Shown: positions 52,051 through 59,584 of the stretch, in pieces
How positions within the stretch are numbered: position 1 is the first letter of the stretch
Layout: each line of letters begins with the position of its first letter
Source: Flavobacterium sp. UBA4098
Lineage (GTDB): Bacteria; Bacteroidota; Bacteroidia; Flavobacteriales; Flavobacteriaceae
Direction: 5' to 3'
NCBI GenBank assembly: GCA_002382495.1
Contig: DFXW01000041.1
Location: forward strand, 250,542 to 314,541
DNA: 64,000 nucleotides
The notes under the pieces: generated by a model
The model's database searches: none
Seen by the model: only the letters and a program-made list of their open reading frames with translations
Told to the model about the DNA's origin: nothing
Made by a program: the position numbers and the translations under genes

Positions 52051-53595
52051 ATGACAAATACAAGCCTGCAACAAGAAACTATTTTTGGTCATCCAAAAGG
52101 GTTATTTATTTTATTCTTTACCGAAATGTGGGAGCGTTTTTCATTCTACGGAATGAAGGCTTTATTAATTTTTTATCTAACTAAGTACCACCTTTTTTCC
52201 GATGATTCAGGAAACTTATTAATTGGGAGTTATGCCGCTTTAGTATATGCAGTTCCTGTAATTGGTGGTTTTATTGCCGATAAATATTTAGGGTTTAGAA
52301 AGGCGATTATTTTTGGTGGGATAATGTTAGTCTTAGGTCATTTAGGAATGGCTTATGAAGGAAATGCGGCTACTCAATCCATGACCGGCGAAATTGTAAG
52401 GGATAATTTTGCATTACAAGTTTTTTATTTTTCATTGTCATTTATAATTGTTGGTGTTGGTTTTTTGAAAGCCAATATTTCATCTTTAGTAGGTGAGTTG
52501 TATGTTAAAGGAGACGCTCGAAGAGATTCTGGATTTACTATTTTTTACATGGGAATTAATTTGGGTTCTTTCTTTGCTACAATTATTTGCGCTTGGTTAG
52601 GAGAGAATTATGGTTGGAGTTATGGTTTTGCAGCAGCTGGAGTTGGGATGTTTTTAGGGTTAATCACTTTTATTTCAGGTAAACGCTTTTTAGAAGGCAA
52701 AGGCGAATCTCTTGTTCCAGAATTACTTTCAAAGACTTCTTTCGGAATCAAAAATGAATGGTTAATTTATGGAGCAAGTGCATTATCGGCCTTATTTTTT
52801 TGGCAAATGGTACAAAGCCATGAAGCAGTGTCTTGGATTTTGAAAATTGCTGGAGGTTTTTCCTTTTTATATATTGTTTATTTTGCAGCTACTCAGCTTT
52901 CAGGTAAAGAAAGAGATCAACTAATTGCATTGACTATTTTAATCGTTTTCACAATAGTTTTTTGGGCTTTATTTGAACAAGCCTATACTTCGTTGAATTT
53001 ATTTGCAGATAGAATATTGGACAGAAATGTATTAGGTTTTGAACTTACCGCAGGTCAATTTTTAAGTTTTAATGCTTTGTTCATCATTCTATTAGCGCCT
53101 GTTTTTGCTTGGTTATGGGTTAAATTAGGAAAATACAATCCAAATACCGCTGTAAAATTTGCTATTGCCTTGTTATTAGTAGGCTTAGGTTTCGGATCCT
53201 TAGTAATGGGAATTAATGTTTCAGAGTCTGGAAAAGTAGCTGCGTTTTGGTTAATCTTAACCTATTTTTTACATACCTGTGGTGAGTTGAGTTTGTCACC
53301 AGTAGGTTTATCTGCAGTGACAAAACTTTCTCCAGTAAAAATTGTTGGATTTATGATGGGGGTATGGTTTTTAGCAACCGCGAGTTCCGAATTTATTGCA
53401 GGTGTTTTGGCAAATATTGCCTCAATTGACACTTCTAATGGTACCGCTCCTGATTTAAATTTAGCCAAACAAAGTTATTTGAAGTTATTCGAATATCTTT
53501 TTTACACTGGGATTGGGTTCGGATTACTTTTGTTAGTTTTATCTCCAGTGATAAAGAAATTAATGCATGGCGTTGATAAAGAATTAAACAACTAA
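52051..53595 (+). CDS. Peptide/H+ symporter, POT (PTR2) family
   Basis: This 514-residue inner-membrane carrier takes up di- and tripeptides. The family motif EMWERFSFYGMKAL lies near residue 24-37, and FYMGINLGSFFATIICAWLGE is the second signature. GGFIADKYLGFRKAI lies between helices 2 and 3. About 12 to 14 helices are present. It follows the DPP-IV gene by 1 base and precedes a paralogue after 4 bases. The two carriers differ enough that they may prefer different peptides. Confidence 0.92.
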   Translation: MTNTSLQQETIFGHPKGLFILFFTEMWERFSFYGMKALLIFYLTKYHLFSDDSGNLLIGSYAALVYAVPVIGGFIADKYLGFRKAIIFGGIMLVLGHLGMAYEGNAATQSMTGEIVRDNFALQVFYFSLSFIIVGVGFLKANISSLVGELYVKGDARRDSGFTIFYMGINLGSFFATIICAWLGENYGWSYGFAAAGVGMFLGLITFISGKRFLEGKGESLVPELLSKTSFGIKNEWLIYGASALSALFFWQMVQSHEAVSWILKIAGGFSFLYIVYFAATQLSGKERDQLIALTILIVFTIVFWALFEQAYTSLNLFADRILDRNVLGFELTAGQFLSFNALFIILLAPVFAWLWVKLGKYNPNTAVKFAIALLLVGLGFGSLVMGINVSESGKVAAFWLILTYFLHTCGELSLSPVGLSAVTKLSPVKIVGFMMGVWFLATASSEFIAGVLANIASIDTSNGTAPDLNLAKQSYLKLFEYLFYTGIGFGLLLLVLSPVIKKLMHGVDKELNN

Positions 53596-53599
53596 TACT

Positions 53600-55345
53600 A
53601 TGAAAGAGAATTCAACAGATCAGTTTTTTAAGAGTACGGTTTTAGGACATCCTGCGGGACTTTTCGTTTTGTTTTTTACCGAAATGTGGGAACGTTTTTC
53701 TTTTTATGGAATGCGAGCTTTACTAGTAATGTTTTTTACTTCAACAGTTGCCAATGGTGGTTGGGATTGGACAAGAGAACAAGCCATGGCAATTTTCGGA
53801 TCGTATGTTGGTTTAGTATATTTATCCACCATGTTGGGAGGTTATTTTGCAGATAAAATCATAGGATATCGATGGGCAGTAGTTGTTGGAGCTTTATTAA
53901 TGACTTTAGGTCATGGCTCAATGGCTTTAGAGTCTCCATTTTTCATTTATTCAGGGCTAATTTTGTTAGTTTTTGGAAATGGATTTTTCAAACCCAATAT
54001 GGCTTCAATTGTTTCAGAAATGTACAAAGACCGTCCAGAGAAAAAAGATGGTGCTTATACCATTTTTTACATGGGTGTTAATTCAGGAGCTTTTTTCGGA
54101 ATTGTTTTGTGTGGCTATTTAGGTGAACAAGTGGGATGGAATTGGGGATTTGGTTTGGCTGGAATTTTTATGCTTTTTGGATTAATTCAATTTTGGCTTT
54201 CTAGAAATATTTTTGGTGATATTGGTTTAAAGCCAGTTAAAAAAGAAGTTGCTTTAACTGATGAAAACAATGATAAATTAAATCCTTTTCCAGTTTGGCA
54301 ATTAGGTTTAATTGGTTTTATGACCCTGTTAGGTTTGGTATGGATTATTTTTGAACCAGCAAAAATTATTACCAACGGAGGCGTAGATCTATTCAATTTT
54401 GAAGTAATGGGTTTAACGGGTAACAATTTTACCATTCTACTGGCAGTACTTTTGTTTTTATTTCTGTTGATCTATCGATTGTTGACTTATTCTCAAATCA
54501 CAAAAGAGAAAATGTTAGCGGTAACTTTTTTTGCATTCTTGACCATTTTCTTTTGGGCTATTTTTGAGCAATCTCCGGGTACTTTAACCATTTTCGCTAA
54601 CGATTATACAAATCGAATACTTGACGGGAATGCAGGTATTATTTTCATGATAGTAAATGCTGCGATTGTTCTAGTTCCATTAGGAATTATTACTTGGGTT
54701 TTATTTTTATTATTCAAGCAAACCTTTGCTAAATATGCTATGGCTAACATAATTTTATCCATAAGTTTTGTTATCATTTGGGGGATTGCTTTTTGGATGT
54801 TGAACGATCAATTTTCTGGAGAAACATTAGAAGTGCCTGCTTCGTGGTTTGCTTCTTTGAATTCACTTTATATTATCACTTTAGCACCTTTATTTTCTAA
54901 ATGGTGGGAGAGCAAATACAATCCTTCGGCTAATATGAAATACGCTATTGGAATGTCATTTTTAGCCATCGGAATGATCTGTGTTGCTATTGGATCTGAC
55001 GGAATTGTGCCTGGTGCTAAAACCGCTTCTGTTAGTATGATTTATTTGATTTTAGTATATTTATTTATCACCATGGCAGAATTGTGTATTTCTCCGGTAG
55101 GTTTATCCTATGTGAGTAAATTGGTGCCTGCAAGAATGATCGGAATGATGTTTGGAATTTGGTATTTAGCAGTAGCCATAGGAATGAAAGGAGCCGCTAA
55201 ATTTGGTGAAAATATTGACAAAATTGCCGATGAAAAAGGATTGAGTTATTTCTTTTGGATGCTCGCAATTGTATCACTAACGGTTGCATTTATATCGTTA
55301 GTAATGTCTCCAGTAATTAAAAAATTAATGCATGGCGTACGCTAA
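53600..55345 (+). CDS. Peptide/H+ symporter, POT family, second copy
   Basis: This 581-residue carrier shows EMWERFSFYGMRALL near the start, GGYFADKIIGYRWAV after helix 2, and FYMGVNSGAFFGIVLCGYLGEQ, all diagnostic of POT/PTR2. It is about 67 residues longer than its neighbour because of a longer polar stretch in the middle (KPVKKEVALTDENNDKLNPF) and extra helices. It overlaps in function with the first copy. Tandem copies probably arose by duplication. They share KKLMHGV at the C-terminus. A promoter-like box for the next gene follows. Confidence 0.92.
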   Translation: MKENSTDQFFKSTVLGHPAGLFVLFFTEMWERFSFYGMRALLVMFFTSTVANGGWDWTREQAMAIFGSYVGLVYLSTMLGGYFADKIIGYRWAVVVGALLMTLGHGSMALESPFFIYSGLILLVFGNGFFKPNMASIVSEMYKDRPEKKDGAYTIFYMGVNSGAFFGIVLCGYLGEQVGWNWGFGLAGIFMLFGLIQFWLSRNIFGDIGLKPVKKEVALTDENNDKLNPFPVWQLGLIGFMTLLGLVWIIFEPAKIITNGGVDLFNFEVMGLTGNNFTILLAVLLFLFLLIYRLLTYSQITKEKMLAVTFFAFLTIFFWAIFEQSPGTLTIFANDYTNRILDGNAGIIFMIVNAAIVLVPLGIITWVLFLLFKQTFAKYAMANIILSISFVIIWGIAFWMLNDQFSGETLEVPASWFASLNSLYIITLAPLFSKWWESKYNPSANMKYAIGMSFLAIGMICVAIGSDGIVPGAKTASVSMIYLILVYLFITMAELCISPVGLSYVSKLVPARMIGMMFGIWYLAVAIGMKGAAKFGENIDKIADEKGLSYFFWMLAIVSLTVAFISLVMSPVIKKLMHGVR

Positions 55346-55356
55346 GTAAAATATAG

Positions 55357-55364
55357 TATTTTTG
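55357..55364 (+). promoter_or_regulatory. -7 box for the thioredoxin-like gene
   Basis: TATTTTTG matches TAnnTTTG, 20 bases before the start codon of the thioredoxin-like gene. A matching TTG box is not visible. Confidence 0.4.
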
Positions 55365-55384
55365 TAATCAAAATTATCTAGAAC

Positions 55385-55846
55385 ATGAAAAAAATAATTA
55401 TCGCTTTAGTATTTGTATTGGGAGCTATTTCCATTCAAGCACAAGAATTATATTGGGAAACTAATGTCAATAAAGCTATTGAAGTTTCTAAGAAAACAAA
55501 AAAACCAATGTTACTATTTTTTACAGGAAGTGACTGGTGTGGATGGTGTATTCGTTTGCAAAAAGAAGTTTTGAAAACCCCAGAGTTTGCTAGTTGGGCC
55601 AAACAAAATGTGGTATTAGTTGAATTGGATTATCCAAGAAGTAAACCTCAGACCAACGAAATCAAACAGCAAAATAGTCAGTTACAACAAATTTTCTCAA
55701 TTCAAGGTTATCCAACGGTTCATTTTGCAACCGTTACGGAAACCAAAGGAAAAATCAACTTTAATTCTTTAGGAAATACAGGATATGTTTCAGGAGGACC
55801 TTCTGCTTGGTTGGGAGTTGCCAATGGTATTTTGAAGAAAAAATAA
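55385..55846 (+). CDS. Periplasmic thioredoxin-like protein
   Basis: This 153-residue protein has a signal peptide (MKKIIIALVFVLGAISIQAQ) and one thioredoxin fold. The redox site is CGWC in TGSDWCGWCIRLQKE, and the cis-proline loop is in GYPTVHF. The CGWC pair with Trp-Cys before it resembles the DUF255/thioredoxin-7 group. It probably reduces or oxidises disulfides of exported proteins. The partner is not evident from the neighbours. Its terminator hairpin lies inside the 3' end of the convergent comEC gene. Confidence 0.88.
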   Translation: MKKIIIALVFVLGAISIQAQELYWETNVNKAIEVSKKTKKPMLLFFTGSDWCGWCIRLQKEVLKTPEFASWAKQNVVLVELDYPRSKPQTNEIKQQNSQLQQIFSIQGYPTVHFATVTETKGKINFNSLGNTGYVSGGPSAWLGVANGILKKK

Positions 55847-55851
55847 AGGAT

Positions 55852-57888
55852 TTAATTCAGTATATAAAATCCCTTTTCACTAGTAGAGTGAAAAGGGATT
55901 TTTGCTTTTAAGCAACTAACTTTCCATCTTTCTTTAAAGGATTTATAATTGGTAGCATCTGCAACAATTTTTTTAGGACGACTAATTTGAATTAGTCGAT
56001 CTAGATTAATTTTTGGTGACTGAGTTAGGACTAGGATGTCTGCTTGATGCTGTTTAGGATATATTCCCGTGCTATCTAAAATAAGAATGGAATAGCCTTT
56101 AAAAAACGCAGTATTTTTTATTTTTTTGGCTGTAGCCAAATGACTAAAATTTCCCATTAAATAGTTATTAAGTGTGTAGTTATTAGTACCAATTTGAATT
56201 AAGCTGTCATTCGCATAAAGTGTGACATCTTTGCCGTTACGTTCGGTAATCAAAGTGCTTCTTTTCGAATTGAATACAATCCATTCTCGTTGATTTGCTA
56301 TATCATATTTATTCCATAACAAGGCAGTTTGAATAAATATAACCGAAACTACAATAGCAATCAATCGCTGAAATCTTCTTTTTTCAAACCAAAGAATACT
56401 ACTTATAATTAGCATATAACTTCCTAAAAGGAATACGGAGTTGAATGGAATATCTTTGATGATAAACTGTTCGAATGAAGCAATGGTATGAATGATTTTG
56501 TCAATTACATACAAACTCCATTCTAGTGTTTTAGATAAGAAGTAAGGACATAGGTCTACAAAAGCTAATACCATCACGACTACTCCTAATCCCATGATGA
56601 ACCCTGTTAGGGGAATGATAACCAAATTGGTTATAAAAAACAGACCCGGAAATTGATGGAAATAATACAAACTCAAAGGCAGAGTGCCAATTTGTGCGGC
56701 AAATGAAACGCTTAAAATATCTCTGATATATTTCGAAATTTTATTTTTAGGTTCCCATAGACGGGACAACAGTGGATGAAACCACAAAATGAAAAATAGC
56801 GCCAAATAACTTAACTGAAATCCTACATCAAATAGAAATCCAGGTTGTACTAATAAAATGAGTAAAATCGATACTAATAAAGTGTGGTACATGTTAACAC
56901 TTCTACGAAGGTGTTGCCCTATGGCTACAAATGAAAACATCGTAACAGATCGTACTACTGAAGGTGCTAAACCTGCTAGAATTCCAAATAACCAAAGCGA
57001 ACACAATATGACAATCAACTGAAATAAAGAACCTTTTTTGTTGTTAGGAACAGGTTTAAGTATGAAAGTAACAAACAGCAAAACAAAACCAATGTGCAAG
57101 CCTGAAACAGAAAGAATATGAACTGCTCCCGCAAATTGATAATCTTTAATTATTTCCGGGTCAATGTCTTGTTGTTGACCAAGAAGTAACGCTACTGCCA
57201 CATTTAGTTCGGTAGCGTTAAAGCCATCTTTTTTTAAATTGTCAATGATAGTATTCCGAATTTGAGCTGCATAATACCAAACATCTTTTTCAATTCGATA
57301 ACTTACTTTAATTTGAGTCACATTGGCGTAAAGCTGGCCGTAGATTTGTTTGTTTTTTAAATACGTACCATAATCAAATTGAAACGGGTTTTTAGGCGCC
57401 ATGTTGGGATATAAACTCCCTTGAATTTGAAGTCGGTTGCCAATGATAAATGAATGATTTAAACTGTCTTTATTAATGTTCAACAATAGTTTCCCTGAGC
57501 ACATAGTTGAGTCAACTTGATTAACCAAAGCTACATATCGTTGATTATTTGCAGTACTTTTTAATTTTTCTTTAAGGACAATTGTAAAGGTATGTGGTTG
57601 CTCAAAAATGTTCGAATGTTGAGTAAAATGATTTTTTTGATAAGAGTCAGTGTGAATCGTTTGAGTACTCATGCCAACAGCAAAAGCAAGTACGAAAACA
57701 GATAGACCAAAATATTGATTGTGATGGGGTTTTTGGGTACACCAAAAATAAGCAACAGCTGAAAATAGGGCAGCTATAAATAAAGACGAGAACACAAGTT
57801 TGGGACTCAGTTGTGTATAATAGGTAAATACAATACCAACAATAAAAACCAATGTAACTCTTGCTAGGGGGAATTGCAAAACTTTCAT
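55852..57888 (-). CDS. comEC: ComEC/Rec2-type DNA-uptake channel protein
   Basis: The ATG at 57888 (MKVLQFPLARVTL) is chosen over one at 57903. The 678-residue inner-membrane protein has an N-terminal DUF4131-like part with an OB-fold (ENTIVLKEKLKS-type segment near 105-200). The competence domain follows with about 10 helices and the motif HILSVSGLHIGFVLLF. The C-terminal soluble part is short. It lacks the HxHxDH metal site of the metallo-beta-lactamase domain that longer ComEC proteins carry. It imports single-stranded DNA in naturally competent bacteria. Its last codons form one arm of a strong hairpin. Confidence 0.88.
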   Translation of the reverse strand: MKVLQFPLARVTLVFIVGIVFTYYTQLSPKLVFSSLFIAALFSAVAYFWCTQKPHHNQYFGLSVFVLAFAVGMSTQTIHTDSYQKNHFTQHSNIFEQPHTFTIVLKEKLKSTANNQRYVALVNQVDSTMCSGKLLLNINKDSLNHSFIIGNRLQIQGSLYPNMAPKNPFQFDYGTYLKNKQIYGQLYANVTQIKVSYRIEKDVWYYAAQIRNTIIDNLKKDGFNATELNVAVALLLGQQQDIDPEIIKDYQFAGAVHILSVSGLHIGFVLLFVTFILKPVPNNKKGSLFQLIVILCSLWLFGILAGLAPSVVRSVTMFSFVAIGQHLRRSVNMYHTLLVSILLILLVQPGFLFDVGFQLSYLALFFILWFHPLLSRLWEPKNKISKYIRDILSVSFAAQIGTLPLSLYYFHQFPGLFFITNLVIIPLTGFIMGLGVVVMVLAFVDLCPYFLSKTLEWSLYVIDKIIHTIASFEQFIIKDIPFNSVFLLGSYMLIISSILWFEKRRFQRLIAIVVSVIFIQTALLWNKYDIANQREWIVFNSKRSTLITERNGKDVTLYANDSLIQIGTNNYTLNNYLMGNFSHLATAKKIKNTAFFKGYSILILDSTGIYPKQHQADILVLTQSPKINLDRLIQISRPKKIVADATNYKSFKERWKVSCLKAKIPFHSTSEKGFYILN
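55866..55903. terminator. Terminator hairpin overlapping the comEC 3' end
   Basis: AAAATCCCTTTTCAC (55866-55880) and GTGAAAAGGGATTTT (55888-55902) form a 15-base-pair stem with a 7-base loop, ending in T on the plus strand. It ends the thioredoxin transcript. On the minus strand the same bases encode the last residues of ComEC (FHSTSEKGF). Confidence 0.8.
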
Positions 57889-57933
57889 TGTACTAAAATA
57901 CAAAAATTTACAAACGAGAGGTTTAAAAATAAT

Positions 57934-57968
57934 AAAGCTTCCTTTCTTTAAAAGACAGGAAGCTTTTT
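57934..57968 (-). terminator. Terminator of lpxB
   Basis: AAAGCTTCCT and AGGAAGCTTT pair around a partly paired loop. On the minus strand the stem is followed by a T-rich run (TTATTATTTTT). It lies about 20 bases after the lpxB stop codon. Confidence 0.8.
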
Positions 57969-57985
57969 GGAATTACAATTTACAA

Positions 57986-59098
57986 TTACTTTAAACTTGC
58001 TACAATCAACTGCGCCGTTTTTTGACTGGCGCCAATGCCTCCCAATTGCTGTTCTAATTGGTCATATTGGTCTAATAGCTGGTCGCGATTTTGTTGGTCT
58101 AGAATTTTAGCTAATTCTTCTTTGATGCGAACCGTAGTGCAGTCGTCTTGAATCAGTTCAGTAACGACTTCTTTATCCATGATCAGGTTCACTAACGAAA
58201 TGTATTTTAAGGTAATGATGCGTTTGGCAATTTGGTAGGAAGCCCAACTTCCTTTGTAGCATACTACTTCGGGAACTTTAAAAAGTGCTGTTTCTAAAGT
58301 GGCTGTGCCAGATGTTACTAAAGCAGCTGTGGCAATTTGCAATAAGGAGTACGTTTTATTCGAGATGAATTTAATATTGTCATTGGTAATGAATTTTTCG
58401 TAAAATGAAAATTCCTGACTTGGCGCACCTGCAATCACAAATTGGTAGTCCGGAAAATCTTTGACAACACTCAACATAACAGAGAGCATTTTGGTAATTT
58501 CTTGTTTTCGGCTACCCGGTAAAATAGCAATAATGGGCTGGTCGTTTAAATGATTTTCTTTTCTAAAAGTAGCATGGTCCACTTTGGGTTGGTTGTGTAT
58601 GGCATCAATTAAAGGATGTCCCACAAAATGTACAGGATAGTGGTGCTTGTTTTCGTAAAACTCTTTTTCAAAAGGCAAAATCACATACATCTGATCCACA
58701 TCGCGCTTGATGTCAGTGATTCTGTTTTCTTTCCAAGCCCATATTTGAGGCGATATATAATAGTGGGTTTTGATGTTTAACGATTTTACCCATTTGGCAA
58801 TTCGCAAATTAAATCCTGGATAATCAATAAAAATGATCACATCCGGTTGGAATTCAAGAATATCTTTTTTAGCAATTTTAATATTATTTAAAATAGTTTT
58901 TAGATTGAATACCACTTCAATAAAACCCATGAAAGCAAGTTCTTTGTAATGTTTCACCAAAGTACCGCCAACAGATTGCATTAAGTCGCCACCCCAAAAA
59001 CAAATTTCAGCTGACGGATCTTCTAGGTATAAAGCCTTCATTAAATTGGATCCGTGTAAGTCACCTGATGCTTCTCCGGCAATAATATAATATTTCAT
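57986..59098 (-). CDS. lpxB: Lipid-A-disaccharide synthase
   Basis: This family GT19 glycosyltransferase of 370 residues joins UDP-2,3-diacylglucosamine to lipid X to form the lipid A disaccharide. Motifs are AGEASGDLHGSNLM at the N-terminus, FIDYPGFNLR, YYISPQIWAWKENR, PGSRKQEI and VTSGTATLETAL. It is peripheral on the inner membrane. A small membrane protein gene lies upstream with 26 bases between. The length is normal for the family. Confidence 0.95.
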   Translation of the reverse strand: MKYYIIAGEASGDLHGSNLMKALYLEDPSAEICFWGGDLMQSVGGTLVKHYKELAFMGFIEVVFNLKTILNNIKIAKKDILEFQPDVIIFIDYPGFNLRIAKWVKSLNIKTHYYISPQIWAWKENRITDIKRDVDQMYVILPFEKEFYENKHHYPVHFVGHPLIDAIHNQPKVDHATFRKENHLNDQPIIAILPGSRKQEITKMLSVMLSVVKDFPDYQFVIAGAPSQEFSFYEKFITNDNIKFISNKTYSLLQIATAALVTSGTATLETALFKVPEVVCYKGSWASYQIAKRIITLKYISLVNLIMDKEVVTELIQDDCTTVRIKEELAKILDQQNRDQLLDQYDQLEQQLGGIGASQKTAQLIVASLK

Positions 59099-59124
59099 TG
59101 TAACAGTGTATCTTGTTCTAAATG

Positions 59125-59412
59125 TTATACCAATAGAGTTGTCAAAGTAAGTACGATTACGGCTAAAATAACTCCTCGTGCCATGAACTCTTTATTTAAC
59201 TTTAATAAGGCCCAAAAAACTCCTAAATCTAAAACGGTACCCAAGGTGATAATTTTACCCAATTTACCTTCTGCTTGCATTAATTCAATTCCAGCAAAAA
59301 ATGTAAATTTCGTAAATAACAGAATAAATAAAAAACAACCAAAAACGCTGGTGATTATTCCAATACTAAATCCAAGCAGTAGGTCTGTTTTATTTTTCAA
59401 GTGGCTTTCCAA
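59125..59412 (-). CDS. Small three-helix membrane protein of unknown function
   Basis: The 95-residue protein has three hydrophobic segments: LLLGFSIGIITSVFGCFLFI, ITLGTVLDLGVFWALL and ARGVILAVIVLTLTTLLV. Polar residues QAEGKLGK lie between the first two. I do not recognise a family. It is transcribed with lpxB (26 bases apart), which suggests a link to the envelope, but this is only an inference. Confidence 0.7.
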   Translation of the reverse strand: MESHLKNKTDLLLGFSIGIITSVFGCFLFILLFTKFTFFAGIELMQAEGKLGKIITLGTVLDLGVFWALLKLNKEFMARGVILAVIVLTLTTLLV

Positions 59413-59584
59413 TTTTGGTATTTTATAGATTTTATCTAATAATTAGAAACAAAGAAAAACAAAAAATACCAACTTCATTCAATTAATCTTTATCAAAAAG
59501 AACAATTTTATATCTTTAACAAAAAATTAAGTACATCGCATCATTGTTGAAATAACTTTTGCTGTAATTTAGACAAAAAACTGG

